Part shown: one piece after another, positions 50,477 to 60,331 of the stretch | Numbering within the stretch: position 1 is the stretch's first letter | How the letters are laid out: the number at the start of each line of letters is the position of its first letter | Assembly: GCA_038238015.1 (NCBI GenBank) | Contig: JBBRYA010000002.1 | Coordinates: forward strand, 1-64,000 | From: DASQFQ01 sp038238015 | Lineage (GTDB): Bacteria > Actinomycetota > Thermoleophilia > Solirubrobacterales > Solirubrobacteraceae | Length of the DNA stretch: 64,000 bases | Direction of reading: 5' to 3' | The notes under the pieces: generated by a model | Seen by the model: the letters and a program-made list of their open reading frames with translations, nothing else | What the model was told of the DNA's origin: nothing | The model's database searches: none | Made by a program: the position numbers and the translations under genes

Positions 50477-51604
50477 ATGGCGATCCTGGAGCAGGAGCAG
50501 CGCGCGCCGGCCGGGGAACGGCCGGCGCCTTCGCGTGCGCCCGACCGCGTCGTCTCCTTCCGGCTGCGCTCGGTGCTGGCTGTCCTGGGCGTGGTCCTCG
50601 GCGTCGCGGCGGTCATCGAGTTCTTCGTGCTCGCCCAGGCCGGCCTGACCCTGATCGCGATCGCGCTGTTCCTCTCGCTCGCGCTCGATCCCGCCGTGGA
50701 CTTCTTCGTCTGCCGCGGCCTGAGCCGGGGGGCGGCGGTCGCCGCGGTGTTCGTCCTCGCGCTGCTGACCGTGGTGCTCCTCGGGCTCGTCATCGTGCCG
50801 CCGCTGATCGACCAGATCTCGAAGTTCGTCGACGCGCTGCCGGGGCTGGTGGCGGACCTGACCAAGGGCCACGGGCCGCTCGGCTTCCTCGAAACCAAGT
50901 ACCAGGTCGTCGAGCGCGTGCGCAGCGCGACCTCGGGGCAGGGCTCGAGCGTGTCCGGCGCCGCGGCGCCGGTTCTGAGCGTCGTGCAGGGCGTGGCGAG
51001 CACGGTGATCGGTGTGATCATCATCGCCTTCCTCACCCTGTTCATGCTGCTCGAGGGGCCCGAGTGGCGACACCGCTTCGAGGAGCTCATCCCCGAGCGC
51101 AACCGCGCGCCCGTCGCGCGCGTCGGGGCCGGGATCTACAAGGCGGTCGGGGGCTTCATGATCGGCAACCTGCTCGCGAGCTTCCTCGCCGGGGTCGTCG
51201 CGGCGATCATCCTGGTCGTCGCCGGCGTGCCCTACGCGGTGCCGCTCGGCCTGTTCGTCGTGCTGATCGAGCTGGTGCCGTTCGTCGGGCCGCTCGTAGC
51301 CACCATCGTGCTCACCTCGGTGGCCCTGACCCAGGGCGTCGTCCCCGGGCTGATCGTGCTCGGCGCGATCCTCGTCTACCACATGATCGAGGGCCACACC
51401 CTGCGCCCGATGATCTACGGCCGTGCGGTGCGGCTCTCGCCGCTGGCGGTGCTGATCGCGATCGTGCTCGGGACGGAGATCGCGGGCATCCTGGGCGCGC
51501 TCGCGGCGATCCCCGTTGCGGGCACCGTGCAGGTGGTCTTCGCCGAGCTGATCGCCCACCGCGACAACCGGGCGATGAGCGAGATCGAGGTCGTCGGAGG
51601 CTGA
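50477..51604 (+). CDS. AI-2E transporter family (PerM/YdiK-like) membrane protein
   Basis: A 375-residue protein with seven to eight hydrophobic segments. It matches the AI-2E family: IALFLSLALDPAVDFFVCRGLSRGAAVAAVF, VPPLIDQISKFVDALPGL, and the C-terminal block PLGLFVVLIELVPFVGPLVATI then HMIEGHTLRPMIYGRAVRLSPLAVLIAI. Members export small molecules or ions; the true substrate is unknown for most. It stands between hppA and the large subtilase, apparently as a single gene. Confidence 0.9.
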   Translation: MAILEQEQRAPAGERPAPSRAPDRVVSFRLRSVLAVLGVVLGVAAVIEFFVLAQAGLTLIAIALFLSLALDPAVDFFVCRGLSRGAAVAAVFVLALLTVVLLGLVIVPPLIDQISKFVDALPGLVADLTKGHGPLGFLETKYQVVERVRSATSGQGSSVSGAAAPVLSVVQGVASTVIGVIIIAFLTLFMLLEGPEWRHRFEELIPERNRAPVARVGAGIYKAVGGFMIGNLLASFLAGVVAAIILVVAGVPYAVPLGLFVVLIELVPFVGPLVATIVLTSVALTQGVVPGLIVLGAILVYHMIEGHTLRPMIYGRAVRLSPLAVLIAIVLGTEIAGILGALAAIPVAGTVQVVFAELIAHRDNRAMSEIEVVGG

Positions 51605-51630
51605 GCGGCGCCCCGCGTGACGTTTCGCAC

Positions 51631-51636
51631 TAGATT
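51631..51636 (+). promoter_or_regulatory. -10-like hexamer (TAGATT) of the large subtilase gene
   Basis: TAGATT lies 9 nt before the ATG at 51646; no Shine-Dalgarno sequence precedes the start. Confidence 0.4.
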
Positions 51637-51645
51637 CCTGCGCCG

Positions 51646-54600
51646 ATGCGTAGGGTCGCGCTCGCCCTCCTGATCTGCCTCGCCCTGCCGGGCATGGCGC
51701 TGGCCGCCTTCCCCGGCTCCAACGCGAACGAGAGCGTGCGCGTCAACACGCCCAACGACCCGCTGTTCGACTGCGCCGAGCCCGACGACGCGCCGCCGAG
51801 CGGCGCGTGCTCGAACGTGTTCAGCGAGGAGTACGAGCGCTTCGGCTTCGCGCCCTCCAGCACCCAGCTCAGTGCGACCTACAAGAACCCGGCGGCGACC
51901 GAGCGCCAGCAGGCGCAGAACACGGCGGCGGGTCGCAATCCGCTCGGCCAGATCCCCGGCGTGTCCGCCGACCGCGCCTGGAAGCGCTCCATCGGCGTCC
52001 CCGCGGTGCACATCGCGATCCTCGACACGGGCATCCGTTGGAGCGACCCCGCGCTGCGCGCGAAGGTGGCGCTCAACGCGGCCGAGCTGCCGACGCCCCA
52101 GCACGCCGACGGCTCGGCGTGCGGCGCCGACGACTGCAACGGCGACGGGGCGTTCAACGTCGACGACTTCGCGCAGGACCCGCGCGTCTCGCCGGCTTCG
52201 GGCCACGACGACGAGCCCGGCGCCGATGCGCGGCTCGACGCCTCCGACCTGCTCGCGGTGTTCTCCGACGGCAACGACGACGACGGCAACGGCTACGCGG
52301 ACGACATCGCGGGCTGGGACTTCTTCGACGACGACAACGACCCCTACGACGCCTCCAGCTACTCATCGGCATCGAACCACGGCACCGGCCGCGCCAAGGA
52401 GGCCGGGCAGCAGACCGACGACGGCCAGGACGGCACCGGCGTCTGCCCGCGCTGCATGATCGTGCCCCTGCGCGTGTGGGACACGTTCGTCCCCGACACC
52501 AACAACTTCGGGCTGGCCAGCACCTACGCTGCCGACAACGGGGTAAAGGTCGTCGAGGCGGCGCTCGGCGGCCTCGTCAACCCGAGCTTCGCCCGCGCGG
52601 CGATGAGCGACGCCTACCGCCGCGGCGTCTTCTTCACGGTCGTCTCTTCAGACCTCAACACCGCCGACCACAACTGGCCCACGACCTACGACGAGGCGAT
52701 GATGGTCCAGGGGACCGTCGCCGACGTCCAGGGCGTCGGCTCCGACAGCGGCGCCGAGGTCGGCAACTTCCTCGGCGGGATCGGCCTCGGCACCAACGCG
52801 CCGGTCAGCACCTGGTTTCGCAACTCCGGCACGACGCAGTACGGCGGCCACGCGCACATCGTGATGCCCGCGGTGACGGGCTCGGCCGCGACGGGGCAGG
52901 CCTCGGGCGCGGCCGGGCTGATCGCGTCCTACGGGCTGCAGAAGGGCTTCACCCTCCAGCCCAACGAGATCAAGCAGCTGTTCACGATGACCGCGGAGGA
53001 CGTCGTGGCAGAGAACACGCAGGGGGTGGGGCTCGCCGACCCCGCGCAGCCCGGCTGGGACCAGCACTTCGGCTACGGCAAACCCGACCTCGGGCTGGCG
53101 CTCGAGCGGATCGCGCAGGGCAGGATCCCGCCGCAGGCGCTGATCACCTCGCCCGACTGGTTCTCGCCCTTCCCGCTCGAGCGCGGCGACAGCGTCTCGA
53201 TCGGCGGCCGTCTGTCTGCGCGCACCGGCCCGTTCACCTATCGCCTGCAGTGGGCGCCGGGGGCGGAGCCGAAGGAGAGCGAGTTTCGCGATGTCGGCGG
53301 CTCCCAGGCCTCGGGCTCGGCCATCGACGGGTCGCTGGGCACGATCGACCTCAAGGCCGTCCGCGCCGCCCTCGACGCGCGCCCCGGCGGCGGCGCCACC
53401 GGCGACCCGACCGCGCCGCAGAAGGGCCCGGGCGACACGGACCCGAACGAGCCGGCTTTCACCGTGCGCGTGCGCGTCACCGACGCGGACGGCAACGAGG
53501 GCGAGGACCGCAAGGTGCTCTTCGCCTACCACGACACGACGCTGATAGACGGCTGGCTGCGCCGGCTGGGCACCGGCGGCGAGGCCTCCCAGCGGCTCTG
53601 GGATGTGGACGGCGACAACCGCCTTGACGTCGTGCTTGCCGACTCCAGCGGCGCGCTGCGCGTCTTCGGGCGCGACGGCTCGCCGCTGCAGGCGTTCAAC
53701 GGCGGCCAGCCCGTGCTGACCCAGCGCCTGGCGGCGGTGCATCCGGCGGCGCCCGCGTTCGGCCGCGTGGAAGCGCCGCGTGAGTCGCTGCGCACGCCGG
53801 CGATCGGGGACATCGACGGTGACCTCAAGCCCGAGATCGTCGACTCCGCGGGCGAGCACGTCTACGCGTGGAACATGGACGGCTCCGTCGTTCCCGGGTT
53901 CCCCGTACGCATCGACCCGAGCTTCTCCAGGCCGCAGGACCGCACACGCGCGAACCACGTCAAGCGCGGCTTCATCGCCTCGCCGGCGCTCGGCGACCTG
54001 CAGGGCGATGGCGCGCTGGAGATCGTGATCGGGTCGCTGGACCAGCACCTCTACGGCTGGGACGGCGCCGGCCATCCGCTGACGGGCTTCCCGGTCAAGC
54101 TGCGCGACCCGTCGCTGGTCGGGGCGGAGATCATCACCACGCCCGCGGTCGGCGACATCGCGGGCGACTCGCGCCCGGAGATCGTGACGCCGACCCAGGA
54201 GTTCGACCCGGCCTCGCCGCCGAGCGGCCCGCAGGACCTCCCGGGGCTGCTGACCGCCGGCCTTCAGAACCAGCTGGCGGGCGAGGTCGGCGGCTCCGGG
54301 CGCACCTACGCGGTCGACGCGACCGGCCACGTCCTGCCGGGCTGGCCGGTCAAGCCCACCGGCCTCGTCCCGGACGCGCTGCCGCTCGTCGGCCCCGGGG
54401 TCGACCACGTGCTCGGCAACCTCGACTCCGATCCCAAGCTCGAGGTGATCGGCAACCTCACCTCCGGCGACGTGAAGTCCTACGACGGCGACGGCACGCA
54501 GCGCACGACCTTTGACTCCTCGCCCCAGACGGGCGAGACCGTCGACCGCGGTCGCGTGCTGAACCTGTTCGAGAACCCGATCGTGGCCGACCTCGACGGC

Positions 54601-56097
54601 CTGCCCGGCCTCGAGGTGTTCAAGGGCGGCCTGACCCTCAACGGCCTCGTGAACCTCGGCGTCGCCGTCGGCCAGAACCTCCCTTACAACCATGTCGTGC
54701 AGGGCTGGAACGGCGCCACCGGCGCCTCGCTGCCCGCGTATCCGCAGGCGGTCGAGGACTACCAGCTGCTCTCAAGCCCCGCGGTGGCCGATGTCTCCGA
54801 CGCCCCCGGCTACGAGCTGCTGGTCGGGACCGGGCTCTACCTGCTGCGCGACCTCAACGCCACGGGGCAGGAGGGCGCGGGCTTCCCGAAGTTCACCGGC
54901 GGCTGGAACTTCGCGGTGCCGGCGATCGGCGACGTCGACGGCGACAACAAGCTCGACGTCGAGGTGATGACCCGCGAGGGCAACGCGTTCGTGTGGAAGA
55001 CCGACCGGCCGGTGTGCGCCACCAACGACCAGTGGTGGACCTCGCGCCACGACGAGTGGTCCTCGGGCGCCCAGGGCACCGACAGCCGCCCGCCGGCGGT
55101 CCCCGCCGGCCTCGCGTTGCAGAAGGGCGACCAGCTGAAGCTGAGCTGGACGGTGCCCGGCGACGACTGGCAGTGCGGGACGCCCTCGCGCTATCGCATC
55201 CTCACCTCCGACGCCCCGATCGACGGCGCCGCCGACGGCACGGTGCTGGTCGACGAGGCCGCGAGCGGCAGCGCGGGCGACGCAGGGTCGCGGAGCGTCC
55301 CGGCGTCTTCCGCGCTCGCCGAGCTCGCCGTCGTCTACCGCGACGACAATGGCAACTGGGGGCGGCCGGCGCGCATCTCGCGCGAGGGCGTCGCGCTCGG
55401 CCCGACGCCGGTGGCGCCACCGGCGAAGCCGCCGGGCGCGGGCGGCCAGAGCGGCGCCGGCTCACCGCCGGCGCACGACGCGGTCGCGCCGGTGGTGCGC
55501 GTAAGCGCCCCGCGCTACGGCCCGTCGAGCGCCCGCGTGCGCGTGCGCTGGCGCGGCCGCGACCAGTCGCCGATCACCTACGCCGTCCAGGCCCGGCGAG
55601 CACACGGCGCCTGGCGCACGCTGCGCGGCGCCACCCGCGCCACCTCGCTGCGCTACCGCGGCCGCCGCGGCCAGACGCTCGAGTTCCGCGTGACCGCCAC
55701 CGACGCCGCGGGCAACCGCAGCCGCCCGGCCGGGGCGGTGACCGTGGTGCCGATCGACCAGACGAGCCGCGCCATCCGCTACGGCCGCGGCTGGGTGAGG
55801 GCGAAGCGCCGCCGCGGCGCGTTCGGCCGCACGGTCGCGCTCGCGCGCCGCCCTGGCGCAACGGCTTCGCTGCGCTTCCGGGGCCGCGCCGTCGCGGTCT
55901 TCCTCGCGCGCTCGCATGCGCCCCGGAGGATCACCGTCGTGCTCGACGGGCGCCGCTTCGCCGTGCGGACCCGCGGAGCCGGCCTGCACCGGCCGGCACT
56001 CCTGCGCGTCCGGCTGAGCCCGCGGCGGGCGCATCGACTGGTGCTGCGCGCGGGGGAGCGGGGCGTGGCGCTGGACGCGGTCGGCGTGCGCCGGTAG
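51646..56097 (+). CDS. Large secreted subtilisin-like (S8) protein with FG-GAP repeats
   Basis: A 1483-residue exported protein. Signal peptide 1-20 (ending LAA); subtilase domain about 105-490 with Asp D127 (AILDTGIRW) and His H245 (SNHGTGRA). Acid-rich calcium-type loops (CNGDGAFNVDDF and DGNDDDGNGYADDIAGWDFFDDDND) are inserted between them. The Ser motif is unusual: instead of GTSMA the sequence is VTGSAATGQASGAAGLIASYG, so S413 may be the nucleophile or the enzyme may be altered. Then follow about six FG-GAP/VCBS-like repeats (about 650-1120; for example LWDVDGDNRLDVVLADSSG and IGDVDGDNKLDVEVMT), a fibronectin-like segment, an Ig-like part and a basic C-terminal domain (about 1280-1483). 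It is probably a wall-associated or secreted adhesin-protease. Confidence 0.85.
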   Translation: MRRVALALLICLALPGMALAAFPGSNANESVRVNTPNDPLFDCAEPDDAPPSGACSNVFSEEYERFGFAPSSTQLSATYKNPAATERQQAQNTAAGRNPLGQIPGVSADRAWKRSIGVPAVHIAILDTGIRWSDPALRAKVALNAAELPTPQHADGSACGADDCNGDGAFNVDDFAQDPRVSPASGHDDEPGADARLDASDLLAVFSDGNDDDGNGYADDIAGWDFFDDDNDPYDASSYSSASNHGTGRAKEAGQQTDDGQDGTGVCPRCMIVPLRVWDTFVPDTNNFGLASTYAADNGVKVVEAALGGLVNPSFARAAMSDAYRRGVFFTVVSSDLNTADHNWPTTYDEAMMVQGTVADVQGVGSDSGAEVGNFLGGIGLGTNAPVSTWFRNSGTTQYGGHAHIVMPAVTGSAATGQASGAAGLIASYGLQKGFTLQPNEIKQLFTMTAEDVVAENTQGVGLADPAQPGWDQHFGYGKPDLGLALERIAQGRIPPQALITSPDWFSPFPLERGDSVSIGGRLSARTGPFTYRLQWAPGAEPKESEFRDVGGSQASGSAIDGSLGTIDLKAVRAALDARPGGGATGDPTAPQKGPGDTDPNEPAFTVRVRVTDADGNEGEDRKVLFAYHDTTLIDGWLRRLGTGGEASQRLWDVDGDNRLDVVLADSSGALRVFGRDGSPLQAFNGGQPVLTQRLAAVHPAAPAFGRVEAPRESLRTPAIGDIDGDLKPEIVDSAGEHVYAWNMDGSVVPGFPVRIDPSFSRPQDRTRANHVKRGFIASPALGDLQGDGALEIVIGSLDQHLYGWDGAGHPLTGFPVKLRDPSLVGAEIITTPAVGDIAGDSRPEIVTPTQEFDPASPPSGPQDLPGLLTAGLQNQLAGEVGGSGRTYAVDATGHVLPGWPVKPTGLVPDALPLVGPGVDHVLGNLDSDPKLEVIGNLTSGDVKSYDGDGTQRTTFDSSPQTGETVDRGRVLNLFENPIVADLDGLPGLEVFKGGLTLNGLVNLGVAVGQNLPYNHVVQGWNGATGASLPAYPQAVEDYQLLSSPAVADVSDAPGYELLVGTGLYLLRDLNATGQEGAGFPKFTGGWNFAVPAIGDVDGDNKLDVEVMTREGNAFVWKTDRPVCATNDQWWTSRHDEWSSGAQGTDSRPPAVPAGLALQKGDQLKLSWTVPGDDWQCGTPSRYRILTSDAPIDGAADGTVLVDEAASGSAGDAGSRSVPASSALAELAVVYRDDNGNWGRPARISREGVALGPTPVAPPAKPPGAGGQSGAGSPPAHDAVAPVVRVSAPRYGPSSARVRVRWRGRDQSPITYAVQARRAHGAWRTLRGATRATSLRYRGRRGQTLEFRVTATDAAGNRSRPAGAVTVVPIDQTSRAIRYGRGWVRAKRRRGAFGRTVALARRPGATASLRFRGRAVAVFLARSHAPRRITVVLDGRRFAVRTRGAGLHRPALLRVRLSPRRAHRLVLRAGERGVALDAVGVRR

Positions 56098-56158
56098 GCG
56101 CGCGGGCGCCCGGAGCGGCGCCTCCGACCGCCCCGGACCTACAATCGCTCGCTAGGAC

Positions 56159-58078
56159 ATGGCACGACGCCAACTTGAAGGCCTGGAACGGGTTCTGGGG
56201 GCCAACGCCCTGTTCGCGACCGCCTACGGCAACGTCGGGTCCTCGATCTACTACGCGCTGGGCCTGGTGGCGTCGTTCGCGCTCGGCCTGACGCCGATCG
56301 TCTTCGTGATCACAGGCATCTTCTTCTTCTGTACGGCGGCCACCTACGCCGAGGCGACCACGATGTACCCGGAGGCCGGCGGCTCCTCGAGCTTCGCGCG
56401 GCGGGCGTTCAACGAGTTCTGGTCGTTCTTCGCGGCGTGGGGCCAGATGCTCAACTACGTGATCACGGTCGCCATCTCGGCGTACTTCGTCCCGCACTAC
56501 CTCGGGGGGCTGTTCTGGGAGCCGCTGCGTTCGGCGCCGGCCGACATCGTGTTCGGCGCCGGGGTGATCGTGCTGCTGAGCGCGGTCAACGTCGTCGGGG
56601 TCAAGGAGTCCGCGGGGCTGAACATCCTGCTCGCGGTCGTGGACTTCCTCACGCAGGTGCTGCTCGTGCTGATCGGCGTCGTGCTCGTGCTCTCGCCGAG
56701 CACGCTGGTCGACAACGTCGTGCTCGGGATCGCCCCCACCTGGAAGAACTTCATCCTCGCGATCCCGATCGGGATGATCGCCTACACCGGCATCGAGACC
56801 ATCTCGAACATGGCCGAGGAGGCCAAGGACGAGCGCAGGACGATCCCGATCGCCATCAACCGGGTGCGGATCGCCGTCTTCGCCATCTACTTCACGCTGC
56901 CGGTGGTCGCGCTGTCGGCGCTGCCGGTCACGCGCAACGCCGACGGCAAGTACCAGACGCTGCTCGGGCTGACCACCGAACAGGGCGGCTATGCGGGCGA
57001 CCCGATCCTCGGGGTGGTCAAGCAGATCCACCTCGGCCCGCTCCAGGGCGCGGGCGAGCTCTACGTCGGCCTGCTCGCGGCGACGATCCTCTTCATCGCC
57101 ACCAACGCGGGGATCATCGGCGTCTCGCGGCTCGTCTACTCGATGGGGATCCACCGCCAGGTCCCCGACGGGCTGCGCACGCTGCACCCGCGCTTTCGCA
57201 CGCCGTGGATCGGGATCCTGATCTTCGGCGGCGTCGCCGTCATCACCCTGCTGCCGGGCAAGGCGGAGTTCCTCGGCAACATGTACGCCTTCGGCGCAAT
57301 GCTGTCGTTCACGATCGCGCACCTGTCCGTGCTGCGCCTCAGGGCCAAGGAGCCCGACCGCGAGCGCGCCTATCGCGGCCCCGGCAACGTGCGCATCGGC
57401 AGCTACGACCTGCCGGTCTTCGCGGTCGTCGGCGGCCTGGGCACCGGCAGCGCGTTCGTGGTCGTGACCGCGCTGCACCCGGTCGTCGCGATCGCCGGCA
57501 CGGGCTGGCTCGTCCTGGGCATGGTCGTCTACCTGCTCTACCGCCGCCGCCAGGGGCTCGACCTCACCTCCACCCACAAGGTCGCGATCGCCGAGCCGGT
57601 GGTTGACCACGAGGCCGAGTACGACTCGGTGCTCGTGCACTTCGACGTCGGTGGCTACGACGCCCAGGCGCTGGCCACCGCGGCCAAGCTCGCCGCCCGC
57701 AAGCGCCGGGGGATCCACGTGCTGGTCACCATCACCGTCCCGAACTCGATGGAGATCGACGCCCCGTTGCCAGACCTCGAGGCCGCCGCGGCGACGATCA
57801 TCGAGGAGGCCAAGGTGGCCGGCGGCCGGCGGGTCTCCGGCCACGTCGAGCGCGTGCGCGGCGGCCAGGCGGGGCGCCGGATCATCCAGGAGGCCGTCGA
57901 CATGCGCGCCGCGGCCGTGGTTATGCCGCTGCCGCGGCGGATCGACGGCGGGTCTCTGTTCGGCAAGACGCTCGAGACCGTGCTGGCCGACCGGCCCTGC
58001 CGCGTGATCATCGAGTCCACCCCGGACCCCGGCGCCGGCGCGGCCGTCGCGGCGGCCAGAGCGGCGGTGCCGGCGTGA
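56159..58078 (+). CDS. APC-family permease with C-terminal USP domain (probable K+ transporter, first copy)
   Basis: A 639-residue protein. The N-terminal 470 residues form 12 transmembrane helices of the APC superfamily (GANALFATAYGNVGSSIYYALGLVASFALG; later IPIGMIAYTGIETISNMAEEAKDERRTIP). A cytosolic universal-stress-like domain follows (about 485-620: YDSVLVHFDVGGYDAQALATAAKLA and RRIIQEAVDMRAAAVVMPLPRR). The neighbouring TrkA pair and the similar gene order around mycobacterial ceoB/ceoC suggest K+ transport; that is an inference. TACAAT (56140-56145) is 13 nt before the ATG. The stop overlaps the next small gene (GTGA). Confidence 0.85.
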   Translation: MARRQLEGLERVLGANALFATAYGNVGSSIYYALGLVASFALGLTPIVFVITGIFFFCTAATYAEATTMYPEAGGSSSFARRAFNEFWSFFAAWGQMLNYVITVAISAYFVPHYLGGLFWEPLRSAPADIVFGAGVIVLLSAVNVVGVKESAGLNILLAVVDFLTQVLLVLIGVVLVLSPSTLVDNVVLGIAPTWKNFILAIPIGMIAYTGIETISNMAEEAKDERRTIPIAINRVRIAVFAIYFTLPVVALSALPVTRNADGKYQTLLGLTTEQGGYAGDPILGVVKQIHLGPLQGAGELYVGLLAATILFIATNAGIIGVSRLVYSMGIHRQVPDGLRTLHPRFRTPWIGILIFGGVAVITLLPGKAEFLGNMYAFGAMLSFTIAHLSVLRLRAKEPDRERAYRGPGNVRIGSYDLPVFAVVGGLGTGSAFVVVTALHPVVAIAGTGWLVLGMVVYLLYRRRQGLDLTSTHKVAIAEPVVDHEAEYDSVLVHFDVGGYDAQALATAAKLAARKRRGIHVLVTITVPNSMEIDAPLPDLEAAAATIIEEAKVAGGRRVSGHVERVRGGQAGRRIIQEAVDMRAAAVVMPLPRRIDGGSLFGKTLETVLADRPCRVIIESTPDPGAGAAVAAARAAVPA

Positions 58079-58242
58079 ACCCCATCACCGCGGTGATGTC
58101 GAGCCTGATGGTCCTGATCGGCATCGCGATGATCGTCGTCACGCTCTCGGGCGGCGGCGGCCCGATCGCGCTGGGCATCGTGCTCGGGGTCTTGTTCATC
58201 GCCGCCGGGGGAGGCAGGCTGTGGGTCCAGCGCCGCCCGTGA
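58075..58242 (+). CDS. Tiny two-helix membrane protein between the two APC permeases
   Basis: A 55-residue protein starting with GTG, which overlaps the upstream stop as GTGA, while its own TGA overlaps the GTG of the second permease as GTGA. It encodes two hydrophobic helices (about 5-23 and 29-45) joined by a Gly-rich turn (SGGGGP) and ends in a basic tail (WVQRRP). The double GTGA linkage and hydrophobic pattern make it a convincing gene. It may be a small subunit of the transporter; no family is recognised. Confidence 0.7.
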   Translation: MNPITAVMSSLMVLIGIAMIVVTLSGGGGPIALGIVLGVLFIAAGGGRLWVQRRP

Positions 58243-60320
58243 AGCCGGGGGAGCGGGCGGGGCGCCGGCCGCCGCGCTTTGAGATCGTCACCCCGGCCGG
58301 TCTCAAGCGCGGGCTCGGCTCGCCGGCGCTGTTCGGGATCGTCCAGGGCTTCGTCGCCGCGTCGATCTACTTCCTGCTCGGGATCGTCGCGCAGAAGGCG
58401 CTCGGGTTCACCTGGATCGTCTACCTCGCCTCCGCGGTGTTCTTCCTGCTGCTCGTGCTCTCCTACGTGGAGGGAGCCTCGCTGCACCAGGAGCGCGGCG
58501 GCGCGACGGTCATCGCCCGCTACGCCTTCAACGAGCTCTGGAGCTTCGTCGCTGGCTGGGCGATCATGCTCGACTACATCCTGCTGATCGCCATCACGGC
58601 GTTCGCGGCGTCGGACTACGCCGCGGTGTTCGTGCCGGTGCTCCAGGACGGCGTGCCCGAGCTGCTGTGCGCGTTCTCGGTGATCGGGCTCGTCGCCTAC
58701 CTGAACCTGCGCGGCGCCGGGCGGCGCCGCTACGAGACGGCGTCGCTGATCGTGCTCGCCGACCTCGTGCTGCAGTCGGCGATCGTGATCTTCGGGCTGC
58801 TGCTCCTGCTCGAGCCCGACGTCCTCCTGCACCCGGCGCGCGTCGCCGGCACGCCGCCCGCGCGCGACCTGCTGTTCGCGTTCACGGCGACGCTCGCAAC
58901 CTACGCGGGGGTCGACGCCTCCTCCGGGCTGGCCGGAGAGGTGGCGATCGGGCGCCGCGGGCTGAAGCGCCTGATCAGCGTGCGCCTGTTCGCCGCCTTC
59001 GTGCCCTACGTCGGGATCGCGCTGATTGCGGTCAGCGTGCTGCCGTTCCGGACCGGGCTGGACACCGCGTCGGGCAACTTCATCCAGGCACCGATGCTCG
59101 GCATCGTCCAGGCCTTCCACGAGCCTGCGCTGCGCGGGGCCCTGCGCGTCCTGGTCGGGGCCTCGGCGCTGCTGATCCTCGTGATCGCCTGCAACTCGGC
59201 GATGCTGGGGCTCTCGCGCCTGGGCTACTCGCTCGCGCTCAACCGCCAGATCCCATCGGCGATCGGCCGCCTGCACCCGCAGCGCGCGACGCCGGTGGTG
59301 GTCATCGTGATCGGCGCGCTGCTCGCGGCGGTGCTGGTCATCACGGCTGACCTCGAGTTCCTCACCGGCCTCTACGCCTTCGGGGCGACGCTGTCGTTCA
59401 CGATCGTCCACGTCGCGGTCTGCCGGCTGCGCTGGCGCGAGCCCGATCGCGATCGCCCGTTCAAGATCCCGCTGAACGTGCGCGTCGGCCGGGCCGAGCT
59501 GCCGCTGACGGCGGTGCTCGGCGCGCTGGTCTCCGCGGGCGCCTTCGCGTCGCTGCTGGTGCTGCACACAGGTGCGCGCTGGGTCGGCCTGGGGTGGATG
59601 GCCTTCGGCCTCGCGCTCTACCTCGTCTACCGGACCTCGGAGGACAAGCCGGTCTTCCGCCGCGTCACGATCTCCGAGCAGGCTCTGCGCACTCGCGGGC
59701 AGCGCCAGACGGAGTTCGGCTCGATCCTGGTGCCGGTGCTCGGCTCGCCGCTGGACGACGACATCATGCAGACGGCCGGGCGCCTGGCGGGCGAGGAGAA
59801 CGACGACGCCGGGGAGGGCGGCGCGGTCATCGAGGCGATCTGGGTCTTCGAGATCCCGATGGCGCTCCCGCTCGACTCGAGGATCTCCGAGCAGGAGCTC
59901 AGGCGCGGCCGCGCGGCGCTCGCGCGCGCCAAGGCGGTGGGCGAGGAGTACCAAGGGGTGGAGGTCGCGACCGCGACGGTGCGCGCGCGCCGCGCGGGCG
60001 AGGGGATCGTGCACGAGGCCAGGCGCCGCGGGGTGGAGGCGATCGTGCTGGCCGCTGAGGAGCCGACGCGGATGCGCGGCGGCCCGCTGCTGGGCGGCAA
60101 GCGGGGCCTCTACGACACGTTCGTGGGCGAGACGACGCGCTACGTGGTGACCAAGGCGCCCTGCCGCGTCATCTTGACCGCGCCGCCCGCGACCGGCCTG
60201 CGCGACGCGCCGCACCCGACGCCGGTCGGGCGCCCCGCGGAGGATCCGACGCGCCCGCCCGGCGCCGACGGCGACAGCGGGATCTCCGACCCGGCGGCGG
60301 CAGACCTCCTGCCCGGCTAG
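58239..60320 (+). CDS. APC-family permease with C-terminal USP domain (probable K+ transporter, second copy)
   Basis: A 693-residue protein built like its upstream neighbour but only distantly similar. Twelve transmembrane helices (about 35-465; GLGSPALFGIVQGFVAASIYFLLGIVAQ, ATLATYAGVDASSGLAGEVAIGRRGLKR) precede a universal-stress-like cytosolic domain (about 490-655: FGSILVPVLGSPLDDDIMQTAGRLAGEE, GIVHEARRRGVEAIVLAAEEPTR, RYVVTKAPCRVILT) and an acidic Pro-rich tail. GTG 58239 is preferred over the upstream GTG 58221 because it forms a GTGA overlap. The TrkA genes follow after 11 bp. Confidence 0.85.
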   Translation: MKPGERAGRRPPRFEIVTPAGLKRGLGSPALFGIVQGFVAASIYFLLGIVAQKALGFTWIVYLASAVFFLLLVLSYVEGASLHQERGGATVIARYAFNELWSFVAGWAIMLDYILLIAITAFAASDYAAVFVPVLQDGVPELLCAFSVIGLVAYLNLRGAGRRRYETASLIVLADLVLQSAIVIFGLLLLLEPDVLLHPARVAGTPPARDLLFAFTATLATYAGVDASSGLAGEVAIGRRGLKRLISVRLFAAFVPYVGIALIAVSVLPFRTGLDTASGNFIQAPMLGIVQAFHEPALRGALRVLVGASALLILVIACNSAMLGLSRLGYSLALNRQIPSAIGRLHPQRATPVVVIVIGALLAAVLVITADLEFLTGLYAFGATLSFTIVHVAVCRLRWREPDRDRPFKIPLNVRVGRAELPLTAVLGALVSAGAFASLLVLHTGARWVGLGWMAFGLALYLVYRTSEDKPVFRRVTISEQALRTRGQRQTEFGSILVPVLGSPLDDDIMQTAGRLAGEENDDAGEGGAVIEAIWVFEIPMALPLDSRISEQELRRGRAALARAKAVGEEYQGVEVATATVRARRAGEGIVHEARRRGVEAIVLAAEEPTRMRGGPLLGGKRGLYDTFVGETTRYVVTKAPCRVILTAPPATGLRDAPHPTPVGRPAEDPTRPPGADGDSGISDPAAADLLPG

Positions 60321-60323
60321 CAT
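60318..60323 (+). promoter_or_regulatory. -10-like hexamer (TAGCAT) before the TrkA genes
   Basis: TAGCAT overlaps the stop codon of the second permease and lies 8 nt before the ATG at 60332, so the TrkA pair may have its own leaderless promoter in addition to read-through from upstream. Confidence 0.4.
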
Positions 60324-60331
60324 CACGCCGA

